A stretch of 64,000 nt of DNA from positions 248,001 to 312,000 of the forward strand of contig QVRM01004774.1 of NCBI GenBank assembly GCA_003439945.1, given 5' to 3'. Each line of letters begins with the position of its first letter. Position 1 is the stretch's first letter. Of the stretch, positions 1 to 11,699 are shown one piece after another. The notes beneath the pieces are model-generated. The model was not told the origin of the DNA and searched no databases. It worked only from the letters and a program-made list of their open reading frames with translations. A program made the translations under genes and the position numbers. The DNA comes from Dermanyssus gallinae. Its lineage: Eukaryota > Arthropoda > Arachnida > Mesostigmata > Dermanyssidae.

Positions 1-1374
1 ATCTCGAATTATCGACAACAGCAGCAGCCACCGGAGCCTTTACGTTCTCCTCCTTCCGTCAAGTCTCTTGTCTGAAGTCAAGGCTCCCACACTCGCCGTT
101 CAGGTTCCTTTGTGGCGTTGCCGGCGCAGCCACCTACCGATGACTCGAGATCCGATCACGCTTCCAAGCTCTCTTCCGCCGCACTTGAGTTCTGCCCACG
201 ACCAGCACCTCTTCACGTCTAGTTCGCCTTTTTCATTTTTCCCTTCTTTTACTCCTTTCGTATTCGTGCTTTTCAATCACGTCTTTTATTTGCGTCTTCT
301 CTCCTTTTTTTTCGGTTTTTGCTTCGGCTTCCAACTGCTCGTATACTTAATTTTTTTGGGATAATTTCGTCTTAATCGACTTCTCACACCTAAATATGCT
401 ACACCTTTGTCCTTGTCACCTATTGCGTTCATCACTACCTTATATCCAATGTCTTAGTTATGATAACTAACTTTTATCTTATTTTTAACTATTTCTATTA
501 GTACGCATTATTTACGGCTTCTTCTTCTGCCGTTTTCTGCTCTTGCTCCACGCCTTCAGCGTTTCCTGCTCCAGTTCTGCTCCGTTCCCCACGTTTTTTT
601 AATTTTTTCATATTGTCTTTCTCCTGTTTGTGCGCCATTTCATATTTCTCTACTCTTCTACTTACTACTTCTTTCATTTTTCCTCATCCTTGGCTTGTCC
701 CTATTACCCTTCCTGTTCCCACTTTTTCGGCGTCCTCTTTTTATTTTCTCGTATTTTTACGTTTAATTTTTTTGTACAACTTTATCTCTCTTTTGCTGCC
801 TCGCTCCCCTTTTTCCCAATGTATGTACATAACTGTGGGTATGTTTTGCTACATAGCGCAGTCGTAGTAGACAAGCACATTTAAAACATTTGCATGTGAC
901 AGTTTGCCGATCGCAGATTGTACAATATACCCTTAATGTGAAGCATGAAGTGTGCTTGGCGAGACACGTTATTCGTGTTCCTAGTTGTTGGGTTTAACTC
1001 GTAAATTATTAACTTTTGTTGTCTTCTGTTTTTTTTCTGTTTGTATGCGTTTGTTTGTCTGAATGTGGTCAGTTCGTGGTTATTATCCATCAGTGAGCTT
1101 CCAGTCGACAGCCATGCAAGGCCGCAATTCGAGTAAACAACTGGAGACTAAAACGGTCTGCATTGCCAAGTGAGCCATGGATTAATGAGCCTGTGTGTAG
1201 AACGAATCCAGTTAAGTGTTCATGGTCGCACGCTTACCACTTCTGCCAAGATATAGAACATTCCCTATTCCAACAGCCAGCCACTCCGCCGAATGCACAG
1301 ACGATCCTAACTAAAGCGTCGCAGGTTGGCCCTGTGACATACTAACTCTTGATACGCTGGTTACCGGTCGTAAC

Positions 1375-1415
<41 letters not shown>

Positions 1416-2411
1416 CTGTGTGTCTGTATAACTCTGTACATGTTATGGATTATTATAGCGTGTAGTAGTATTAGTAGTTTTATTAACCAATGATTGGTTT
1501 ACGAATATACATCATAGACATCGCATTTCCAGAGTTGCGACAGCGGAATTGCTCTTTCACAACGCTGAAGGTGATATAGATTACACGGGCAGCCACAAAG
1601 TTTACATATACACTCCGGCGAGATCTCATGAAACTTCTCGCGCGCACAGATCTTCAGATGGAAGCCGTGGACGAGGGATTATTATATACACAACAACACT
1701 AACAGCGAACACCTGCAATGACAACAAACATTGTACATATTGCACTGTTGCAAACATCATGTTGCCCTATGTTTGTCCTGCACTGGTCTTTGCGCCTAAG
1801 CTAGCTAAAAAAAAGCTTGCATCGTACGTTTCGTACAGCCGTATACTTTAGGTTATCGCGTTGTTTTTCTATTTTATTCTCTTACGTTTATTGTTGTACA
1901 TACTGCACATATCTGGGTAACCACTTTGGTCTACATCAATTTCAAGGATCACGCGATACGCGCATAATTTTTTCTGTCATGAAACCTATATAGTGGCAAC
2001 GGAATGCGGAATGTAAGCATGCTTGCTTCGTAATGCAGTGTAATCTAGTAAGGTTTACAGCTGTAAAATATGTTTGAGTGTGGCAGAAGGAAATCAATTG
2101 TAGTTTCGTTTGGCCAAGTTTATAAAAACTTCAATATTTTCTCGATTTCCCTAGAAGTTGTCTGCTGTAAGATAACGTAGATAGACAAACTGCTGAAGAA
2201 TTAAACATAGTATTGACCGTCGTACACCTATCAGATACACTGTTAGCTCTTATGTGAGAGTAACAAATTTGGGAACCACATAAAGACGATTCCTTAGGAT
2301 GAGCGATCTCACGTTAAAGAAGTGGTGAGCGATGTTGGCCCGCTGTAGCTGCGATAAAGCGTCGATATTTTAACGCATTAGTACCTTGATAGTTAGGCTA
2401 GGTACACACAG

Positions 2412-2474
<63 letters not shown>

Positions 2475-2940
2475 ATAAGGAATCCTACTAGAATAAAAAA
2501 AAATCAAAGTATATTCCGCTAAAAAATTACACTAACATGTTAACAAGAAGGGCCGTCTGCTATACTTATTCTTAGTAAGCATATCTCAATGAGATATAGC
2601 TGTAAATAAGTATAAGGGCGATAGCACCTACGAAAGTCCAATTACGTGAAATTTAGACTTTGCGCTACCACAAATGTCTGAAAATTACAGTTTCGGCGGC
2701 GACTATTTGTGCTGTAAACGGACCTGAGACACTGCGAGCGATCGTACCGCAATGCGATAATTCAGTCGCTCCTAAAAATTGACATTGTGATCTGATAGAT
2801 CAACCTATGAACGGGTCCGTCTTTAACAGGTACATACTATGAAGTAACCGCTCTCGTACATTATAATAGGCGTTTCACACTCAGACGAGATTGCACATTT
2901 GGTGAACGGATTATGTGTATAGTTAATTCGCACCTAACTG
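1..2940. other. Intergenic, no gene recognised
   Basis: No open frame here has recognisable domain content. The plus strand from about 190 to 850 is rich in T and C and gives only hydrophobic low-complexity translations. (TA)n runs lie at about 1,376-1,418 and 2,412-2,472. I see no RNA gene or promoter I can defend. Confidence 0.6.
2412..2472. repeat. (TA)n microsatellite
   Basis: An almost uninterrupted TA dinucleotide run of about 60 bp. A shorter run of the same kind sits near 1,376-1,418. Such runs recur through the window and are the usual insertion target of Tc1/mariner elements, which cut at TA. Confidence 0.9.
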
Positions 2941-2949
2941 CCGTTAGTA

Positions 2950-3489
2950 CGCGATACATGCCGATGTACTGGTACAGCAACGGCCCAAAAGCGATATCCT
3001 AAACAGCTGCACTCTTTTTCTGGAAAAGAACAAAGGTTATTTTCTAAGCAAATTGGCTACAGGCGATGAGAAGTGAATCGTCTATAACAGCGTGACTTGT
3101 GCAAAGCCAACATCGAAGCAATGTATTAGGATTAACAGCGTGTTCTAGAAGCTTATGTGGTTAACGATCTGTTCCCAAAAAAAATTAGCGCTGCCATGCG
3201 TGAACTCAAATCCCGCTCAGAAAGAAATCCTTTTTTGTCTCAGATCATACATTTGGCGGAGCAATGCGGTTTCTATGTATGTTTGCAGCAAGCTGTTGTC
3301 GAATGTCGAATGAACTGTGCGATCGTAGAAGCGTCGTACTCCAGCATGGCAACGCCCTCCCGCTTACGTGTGAGGCGACCTGCCTCAAGTTGCTGCAAAT
3401 GGCATAGGCTGTCTTACGATGCCATCAGTTTCATAGTGATGATCCTGCGCTATCAAATTTTATTCTGTTCCACTCACATTAAATTTTAA
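2950..3489 (+). mobile_element. Decayed mariner-type transposase fragment
   Basis: Reading across frames on the plus strand, the region around 3,015-3,110 gives LEKNKGYFLSKLATGDEK followed by a stop and IVYNSV. This is the mariner signature around the first catalytic Asp (TGDEKWI.Y). Further on, about 3,330-3,480 gives a degraded version of the HxDNARPH block (VVLQHGNALPLT) and of the SPDLAPSDYHLF block (SDDPALSNFILF). Several frame changes and stops separate these pieces, so it is a dead copy. Neither terminal inverted repeat could be located with confidence. The assignment rests on the order of the three motif blocks, which is specific to Tc1/mariner DDE transposases. Confidence 0.7.
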
Positions 3490-5387
3490 TTACTGAACAT
3501 TTCTGCGTCTGTCAAACACCACCTTGATTACTTGTCCATACGGAGTCATTGAGAGAGAGAAAGATAGTTAGACGAATGTTATGAAGATAATAAATGGTGC
3601 ATATAACTTTCGCTGGAGCGACAAATTGAACCCTGCATCTGATGTTGTTCTAAATTAAGTACACCTATCTTTTAGAGCGGTATAACTTGTTACAAATGTC
3701 ATGTTTTCAATGAGACTGAGGGGAAGAGGGTGGACATTTGTTGTGTTAAAAGCGAATATGAAATTACTACCGTTTTTTATACACATATGGGTGGTCGGGC
3801 ATCACTTCCAACAGGCGCTATTGCGGGGGGGGGGGATGTTGTTCGAGATATCAGTTCACAGGTGCAGGCCCTATTACCATCTCTACTACCTTACTGGGGC
3901 ATAAAAGAAATTATTGAATTACTTCGTGGTGGAAATGACGGTATATGACAGCCATATACCATCCCATATGCGTAATAGTGCAAGATCTATCTCAGGTGGT
4001 GCTATTTTTACGTTTCCTGAATACTCTTCGCACCTGGTATTCCTTGAGCCTAACCGGCCGAGGCTATGCTATTGATGCCTAAGGCCTGGGGACTATGATA
4101 TTTTGCTAAAAAGTGCAGATACAACATATGAGGTCAATCCACCTGTTGGCCAAGGTAAAGGAAGTCGCTAGCAACTCACCGGTAGCTCCTAATCAAGAGA
4201 CCCAATGCCGCTCTTGAGTGCCTAACCTTCGTACGCAGGAGTGATCAGGGGCGTCTTTGAGTCGCCTGACCCGTGCCCGCAAATTTTCCTCCCTCCATAG
4301 AAGCAGATCTTGATTCAAAGAAAAGGCGCGTACACAATGCTGGGCTTGCCTCTAATGCTGAAGACGGACGCACGTTCTCGGCACGGATGGTTGTACTAGA
4401 CTTTGCTAGTGTCCTTGTGCTTCATCTTTGCTACCACGATGACCTCAGCTTTGTGTTGTGGAGTTTCTGTGTGATTCTGAGCTACGCCCCGCTGCGGAAA
4501 CACGTCCGCCTTGACCGCCGCCCGCTTTCAGAGATAAGCAATACAAATTTTCCGCAGGGTAACCTAAATAGGTGCTGAGCCGTTCCCAAATTCCTCGACA
4601 CTACTGCTCGTAGACAGTGCGTAGGGCTGTGTCTCCTTGCCTACAGAGCCGAACGTCGCCTTCGGTCAGCGGGCGCCGAGTCCTGTACACTGATCACCAG
4701 CCGATGCCGCAGACACACTGCATTAGGGTCCAACATAACAGTGGACAGTGAGCACAGAGGCGGTACCCATCCTGGCTCGTCAGCTCCCCTGGGACCTCGT
4801 GGCCCTGGAACGAAGCGAGCGGATGGCGCGATGGGCTATACGCAAGCGTTAGAGGCGACGCTGGCGTATAGTCCATCGTGTGCGCAGGAGACTCGACACG
4901 GATAACTTCGAATATTATCCACCTAGGGGGTTTGTTGTGCTTGTGCGTACGAAGCATGGTGCTGGATATCTGCATCATCATCTGGAATTATAGTCATCGA
5001 TATTGTTACTATACGAGCTGCAATTACCCCTACGGGCTTTCGTTGGCGTCGAAATTCTCGCCGTGTTGACTTGCCTGCCGCCCGCGACGTCCCGTGACCG
5101 ATGGCGGGGGTCTGATTATCGCTGATGACTCGGCAAGGCTCATTCTTGTTCCATCTACCCGGAGGGGCGGGGCGTACCAACAACGCAATAATCCTTCGCG
5201 ATTGCGTTTATTTTCTTTCTCTCTCTCTCTCGATCTCTCGATCTCTTTATCTCGGTCTCCGGCCGGTTCGTCTCGCGTACTCCATTTTTCATCAATTTGA
5301 TAGGAGCGGAAGCCAGCCTGCCTTGTGCAACGACTGAACTATGCAAATAGCCTATTCGGCTCATTGGCGTACAACGTTAACGACATC

Positions 5388-5660
5388 AACAATAACAACA
5401 ACAACCACAACAACAATAACACCATTATTGTCTGTATTCTACTCTATTCAATAAGGCGCAAATTGCAACTATTAACAACAACAGCAGCAACAACAACAAC
5501 AACAACAATAACAACGACAACAACAAGTACAAAAACGATAAAAAATGTAGCACCACCACCACAAACAACAACAGCAACAACAAATTACAGCAGCAGAAAC
5601 AACATGCATAGCAATACCACAACAACTATCGAGGTAACAGCAATAATACAAGGAACAACA
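5388..5660 (+). repeat. Interrupted (CAA)n/(ACA)n trinucleotide repeat tract
   Basis: About 270 bp dominated by CAA, ACA and CAG triplets. Translation gives long Asn, Thr or Gln runs on one strand and Cys, Leu or Val runs on the other in several frames, so open frames here are compositional artefacts. Similar tracts recur at 22,998-23,095 and inside the coding exon at 45.9-46.0 and 47.2 kb. Confidence 0.85.
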
Positions 5661-5867
5661 ACTGTAACAACGGCAAAAGTTGCTGCAGCAACGTGGCTTT
5701 CTTCCGTTGCCAATTGTTGTGCTCAATTGTCTCGTAACTAAGCTAGTGTGGGTGGCAGCTAGTGTGGCTGAACGTGGCGCACTTTGTCAGACGTAATACC
5801 GCTAAGCCACGGAGATCTTACTTCGGTCCCTCGGCTTCATGCCGACTTCGTTGCGCTTCGTCGACAC

Positions 5868-5919
5868 CATCACCATCACCACCACCACCACCACCATCAC
5901 CAGCACCACCATCATAATC
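5868..5919 (+). repeat. (CAY)n repeat, His- or Thr-encoding
   Basis: A run of CAC/CAT triplets about 50 bp long, followed by a T/C-rich tract. One frame reads as poly-His and another as poly-Thr. No start, splice site or domain evidence shows that either is translated. Confidence 0.85.
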
Positions 5920-6247
5920 TTTTCCTTTTTCTTCTTCATCTTTTTCGTGTTCTTGTTCATCGCCGTCAAAGCGTCACGGCTCTCATCGAATCGACACTCA
6001 ATAGCGGCTTACTGCTGCTTTTCAACGACGACAATGAGTCGGCCGCCACTTTCACCGCCAGCACAGCCCGCAAATCGACCACCACGACAATTGGCTGAGT
6101 CGTGTTCTTCGGACGCTCGTACCTATTCGTTCTACGTGCGTGCGTTTTATCGTCTCTTCCCGTTTCGCCAGGTCGTTAGTACTTGCTTACTATGTGCTCC
6201 ATTGATTGTGGTTATTTTTTAATTTTCCCTCCCTCTGCTAGCTCTCT

Positions 6248-6267
6248 CTTTCTCTCGCGCGATCTCT
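6248..6267 (+). promoter_or_regulatory. CT-rich (GAGA-type) element shared with 43,461
   Basis: The 20-bp string CTTTCTCTCGCGCGATCTCT occurs here and, identically, at 43,461-43,480, about 240 bp upstream of the start codon of the secreted-protein gene. It combines a CTCTC (GAGAG) run with a CGCGCG core. A shared promoter element is one explanation; shared low-complexity sequence is another. I see no TATA box or initiator that settles it. Confidence 0.3.
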
Positions 6268-7359
6268 ATCTCTTTTTTTTATCCACGAACCTGCTATTCG
6301 CTGTCGAGTCGCAAACATACAAACTCAAAACTCTACCTATGCGCCTAGCGTGCCTAACATGTAGCGAAACGATATTGCAGCACAGTTTTCGATCGACAAT
6401 TGCCGTTGCACATATGCCCTATCAAGTATGCGTACAAAAAACAGACTTTTGGAATGATAAGTTGTTTTACTGCTCATGCTGTTTTTTACAGAAAACGCTC
6501 GCTTTCTGAAAGAGACTTGAAATGATGACTGTCTAGATTCTCCGAAAGGAAGTTAAGTTTAGAAGATCTTAATGTGTTTTTCCTCTAAATTGAGCTGCAT
6601 ATCACAATAATCTGGCCAAGTGTATTAGATCTATACAAAGCTTCCGATCTAGTGCCTAGACATTTACATGGAAAAAATCAAGTTGGTAAGTACACTTACA
6701 TATATGTTTATCGTCAAACTTATTATAGGTAATTTAAACATGCATGCTCTTGTAAATGAGCATGGTGATGTTGACAGACGACACGCAGCACTAAACGCTG
6801 CGTTGTGGATGGTAAAGAGCAAACAACATGTTAGTTTTTTTGCAAAAATTTGCCACTCTGTCTCCACCTGTTCCAGTTACGTTGATATTTCCATGGTAGA
6901 TGCTTTCGTGACTTAGACATACATAACACGCCATTATTGGACTTACAAAGTAACAGCAGGGAGAATGAAATTGTTGCTGAGCTTACGTAATATAATATAA
7001 TATTTAAGTGCTTTATACCTAAAGAGGCAAGGAAGATCAGGGCGTTTCTACGCGAATCTGTCAATGAGCCTCGTTGTGACTAGGCTCCCAGTAAGATAAA
7101 AAAAACTCTGTGCAGTCAGTAGGGTACGAAAGCGCACGGAAACTTGCGCTACGTGGTGATACTATTATTGTACAGATGTCGCATAAGCTATACGGAACGA
7201 CGTAATGGACCGCCTGAATACCTATACCGTTCTTTCTGAAAAATAAAACAAGCATCTAAGCTTTTCTAAGAAACTTGACTATCAATAATTCAAAATGAGT
7301 CGTTTACAACGACGTAACTAGCATACGGTCACATTTAAAGCGAGACATTTAGCGACGAG

Positions 7360-7530
7360 TCCGAGTGCGGTGCACTATGAACTTTTGCACGCCAATGGCG
7401 CAATTTCCGTTGCAAAGCACGTAAAGCAAGCCATCGCCCCGAAGTACAGAGCGCTGCTATCATAGACGCGTCGTGTTCCATTTTGACAACGCCCGACTGT
7501 CCGCACACATCTATGGCGATCTATTACCAG
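7360..7530 (+). mobile_element. Decayed mariner-type transposase fragment (second copy)
   Basis: The plus strand reads VHYELLHANGAISVAKHVKQ, then AIAPKYRALL and, after stops, RRVPF..RPTVRTHL. This matches the middle of mariner transposases (VHYELLP...., KQAIAEKRPAL, RRGVVFHQDNARPHT). The second catalytic Asp block is broken by stops. About 400 bp downstream, near 7,955-7,972, the sequence GGTATACCCTGTATATA looks like a mariner-type end at a TA target and could be the 3' terminus of this element, though the link is not proven. Confidence 0.6.
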
Positions 7531-7987
7531 TTGTTTGATTTCTTGTAAGAGATTCTAACGTGCCCACCTTATCGTAACTGTTCCACTGTTAGTATGTAAC
7601 AATATGTGCTGACGACGTGGTACCTTCTCGCCATATCCTAGTTGCGGCGTAGATTGGGTAGCTAGGGTGCAATACTCCCCGCCCCCCCTGGCTCCGGAGT
7701 GCTTAATCGCTGGATTAATTACTGGATTTTGAAATCCATTTCGCGTGTTCAACATGTCAGAAAAATATATGTAACGCAATAGAAAACGATGACGCACTTC
7801 AGTGACACGCTTGGAATTTGTGCTTGCCAATCCACACTGTCAAATAGATTTAATGATTACAAACCTACATAAAGGTGCAATATTTCCGCACCATGTTCCA
7901 TTGGAAAAATTATATTTTTGCCAAGTTGCACTAGACCTCAAAGTTTGTCGGACAAGTTTTGGTATACCCTGTATATATATATATATA

Positions 7988-8061
7988 TATTTCAAGGCTT
8001 GTGATACATTTTGGTAAAAGCTATATTTGATTTCCACGATTGTCTGTATATTTGTTCCTAA

Positions 8062-8117
<56 letters not shown>

Positions 8118-8240
8118 TTTATTTCCACGATTGCCTGTATATTTCTTCCGGAAATATTCTTCCGGGTTCGGAAGAAATATACAGACAATCGTGGAAATCA
8201 AATATAGCTTTTACCTAAATGTATCACAAAGCTCGAAATA
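7988..8240. repeat. Hairpin-forming repeat with (TA)n in the loop
   Basis: The segment 7,988-8,056 and the segment 8,171-8,240 are close reverse complements over about 68 bp. Shared blocks are TGTGATACATTT, GGTAAAAGCTATATTTGA and CCACGATTGTCTGTATATTT. A third, direct copy of the inner part lies at about 8,121-8,152. Between them sits a (TA)n run at about 8,068-8,112. The layout suggests a foldback or MITE-like element, partly duplicated. Confidence 0.8.
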
Positions 8241-10870
8241 TTCAATAGCATGTTTGCTTATTGTTTAGCGAGAGAATCGCTAGCCTCTGCCCACCGCATG
8301 TCTTTTTATCGTTCAACCGCTTCTACTAAAATGCTTCAACTATCCACAAATGTAGATAATATAATTATTTGACAGCTTGCTCCATAGATATACAATAGAT
8401 AAGTAACGATATTTTAATATGGATGATTTTTAGTTCGGATTTGAGTTACGTCAGGGTAATAACTATTCGTTAGAATGTATTGTTATGCATGAAGATTATG
8501 GAGGAAAAGTGATCGCCGCTATTTTTTGGTGGCCAATTGCTGGAGTGTGTAAGTTTCTTTTTGTGCTTTCCACCTCATTTCAAACCGAACCATTCAGAAA
8601 ATGCGTGGTCAATTGGTAGGCAAATGCATTACGGGCCAAACAAAAAATTGCTGATCTAGATATACCCAAGTTACAATAACACAACTGATTCATACAGTCA
8701 ATTATACACCTTCAAGTCCTTTGTGATGAGGAAGCCGGAATAGTGAGTGAATCTGTCGGTGTGTGAATCTTGCGCTAAATATCATGCAGTGGATTGTCTG
8801 GCTTACACCAAGAGCTAACTCTGTTATTTTCTCGCTGGAGCGCTACATAATGCAGATGACACCATATAGTTGACCTCTAGATACTCAGTATAGTAAAATA
8901 CGGGTTACGATTCTCATTAATGTGCTTCAAACTATGATATATCACATTATGCGCTCCAAATTCCCTTCAAAGCTAATCGAGGTATATGATCATATCGTAT
9001 TTATAATTTTAGTAATCGTCGAATGTTGGCTGAATCGATAGTAATAACACATCCAAACAGGATGAGTAGACCGTTGAGAGCCACTAAAATCGGTGTGTTC
9101 ACGGGTGTCGACTAAGGTCTGCAAAAAGGAATGGCGTATCCCGTGGCAATTGAAGGACATGGCGCATCTTAACGTTTAACGATGTTACGTCATTATACCG
9201 CCCAGTCTTTAAATACGTACGTCGGGTTCTATCGATAAACGTGATGAAATCATCAAGGAAGGCCTCTAATTCCAAGGGGTATCAACAGGCTTGTTTTAGA
9301 AAGCCGTCCGAGAAGACTAATAATATATGAGTGTAACATACTTTAATTTTGGGCGTTCATGTTTTACGACTTGTAATCTGTAACCTGTTCAGCCGAACCA
9401 ATGACTACCACAGAGGACGCTGTATTTCTAGAATAAAGCTGCAATATATTTTCTCTTTTATAACTGTTTCCTCACTACTATTTATCTATAAGGGCATTTT
9501 CATCGAGACTAGATAACCTTTCTATATTGAAAATCTAATGTTGCAACGATTTCACTAAGACACACTGCATGTTGTACACATATAAAAAGAATAACAATTC
9601 AAGGATGGTTTTACGTTTGTTTGGCTTCTACATGAAGCTTAGCTTTATTTTCAGAAGATGTGTTAATCTTCATGGAAGCATCAGTAGTTTAGGAGATACA
9701 GCCGGGACCGGAGTGTCGGTGTCCAGATTAAAAAGCTTGTCTTCTCTGGGTTCCTACTCGCTGTAGTTCGTCCCATCTGGCACTTACAAAACACCATCAA
9801 ATGTAAATAATGTGCGCAGCATCGGTTATCTCTACTAGTGATAGCTTTAACGCCCAGGTGCGTTTACTTCTAGTATATAGATGGTGAACAAAAACGGCGT
9901 GCTAGACAGACACATCAAAATGATCAGAAAATGAACACGAATAAGGTAGCTGACAACGGCTTTAGAAACAGATTGCAAAACGTAGAGAACGATTACGCCA
10001 GCAGATCCGAAAGAAAATATTGCAAAGTGTAATAGCGGATCTGTTGCTCCTCTATATAGTTATAAAGTTAAGTCCACATGAATCCATATTATAATAAAAA
10101 TATTATACCCCAAATATGGGGCCATGATATTTTAATTAGCAAATGGATTTATGTGGATTTTCATCTTATGCATAATGAGCCAAGGGCATTCCGACTGGTA
10201 TCCATGATCGGCTAGGTCCTCAAATATAATCCTAAAGTCCTCGAATGGACCACGACAATATGCCGATACTTATTCGTCGCCATATAACCTATATCGTATG
10301 ACCTGCCTCCCATGATTCCTATTGAACCAGCGAAATGTTTCCATAGGGAGTTTACACATCTGACCTTTCTATTTGCAAAGAAGATGCCCACAGTACGCAT
10401 CATGGGGCACACTTAAGCCAAAAAACATTTATGTACAGGATTGTAATTTATCTGTCGCACTGAGAAACGTGGAGGTTTATTGAAAACCAAGCAAGTCAAG
10501 TAAAATCATCCTAAACGGAAAGTTTGACTGAACGGACCTTGGTGACCCAATCTATCTTACCCGTGTCACGGGTTACGGTGTTTTCGCTATTCGAACAGCA
10601 AAGAAACGGTGCCATGAATTGTATATATATATATATATATATAAAAGAGCGGATCGAAATCTTCACTCAAACTTGGGTGTATGTCTTAACATATTTTTTA
10701 TTTAATCTCTTAACGTGTTTTTGTTCCCTTTAAGATATTATACAATTTTGTTAACGCCTCGTTTAAATAGAGTTGAGTTGACCCTGCGATTTTTCTATAT
10801 GTCCGCAAAGTTGTCTTTTTAAATTTTTTTTTTGTGGGAACTGCGAAAAAACCCGGGAGATTGCGGAAAT
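8241..10870. other. Intergenic, nothing recognised
   Basis: AT-rich sequence with only short, unremarkable open frames. The only structure I see is a (TA)n run near 10,621-10,642. Confidence 0.6.
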
Positions 10871-10879
10871 ACAGACATT

Positions 10880-11650
10880 TTTTTAAATAGAATATTCCGA
10901 AATCAGTAACGATGTGTACGCCGGTGCGTTGTAGTGATGATTCGGGAGTTGTTCGCCCAAAGTTCAGGTCTCTTACTTAGGAAGCGCAACTTTCTTAACA
11001 CTGCTAACAATAACGTATTGCTGATTGACCGTAAAACCAGGTGGCAAACATTTTTGGGACATGATTCTCTTGTAATCGAAAAACAGTCTAAAGAACCTTG
11101 GTGTTGAATCTACTTTGTCTAACTTTTCTCGACTGACCCTCTTCTTGGAAGTACACTGGGAGAATTGGACTTTATGATGTAATGTCTTGATGATGTAACA
11201 ACATACTCATGAGTCATAACCTGGAAGCTCTAAATCAATCCAAGACTTCCTGCTACCGTCTGAAGGTTCAATTTGGACATTTCCCGACGGACGTTATCTG
11301 CTGGTAATTCAACAATTTTGGAAAGAATTTTGTCTTCTGACGCAAGAAATATCCATCAAGGTTGTTCCAACTTCATATATAAGATATCGCCAATTCTTCA
11401 GCTATCTCCCTGATAGTAGCTCGGATATTGCTGAGTACGATATTACAAACTTTTTCAACGTGTTTTTCTCTTATTAACGTCGAAAGCTTTCCTGAACGGG
11501 GAATATATTTGGTCTCTTCACGTCCGCCGCAAAATTGATGGTATCTCGTACACAGGGTATTTCGGAACACCGCTCGACCAGCATAAGCATTCGATTCGTA
11601 ACATTTCGACCACTCAAAAACATATGATTTGTTTTTGAACACACCACTTA
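10880..11650 (-). mobile_element. Mariner-like element, degenerate transposase
   Basis: On the minus strand the frame from 11,642 gives the N-terminal DNA-binding half of a mariner transposase. It includes YVFEWSKCYESN near the start and REKHVEKVCNIV.....TIREIAEELAISY, the helix-turn-helix region, near 11,380-11,470. Below about 11,370 the homology continues through frame changes: FFDYKRIM, LPPGFTVNQQYV, then KRPELW.NNS and the NAPAYTSLL block near 10,900-11,060. Order and spacing follow a mariner transposase of about 345 residues. Multiple stops and frameshifts mean it is inactive. Terminal inverted repeats were not identified. Confidence 0.85.
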
Positions 11651-11699
11651 ATACAGATTCGTTGCTCCTGTATGTTTGACTCCTAAAAAATCGCCAAAC

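Larger units (their letters stand above)
3490..7350. other. Non-coding stretch with low-complexity islands
   Basis: Apart from the separately listed trinucleotide repeats, I recognise no gene. The interval 4,600-6,250 is noticeably richer in G+C than its surroundings and contains CT-rich runs near 5,215-5,265 and 6,241-6,275. It could be the promoter or 5' UTR region of a gene whose coding exons are not recognisable, but no exon here could be supported by domain content or convincing paired splice sites. Confidence 0.5.

Noticed and set aside
1549..1851. 100-codon plus-strand frame
   Set aside because: No start context, domain or compositional support; length is within chance for 64 kb in six frames.
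5325..6222. Long open frames with Asn, Thr and His runs
   Set aside because: They arise from CAA/ACA and CAC/CAT trinucleotide repeats that are open in several frames on both strands; there is no domain, paired splice site or start context to support translation.
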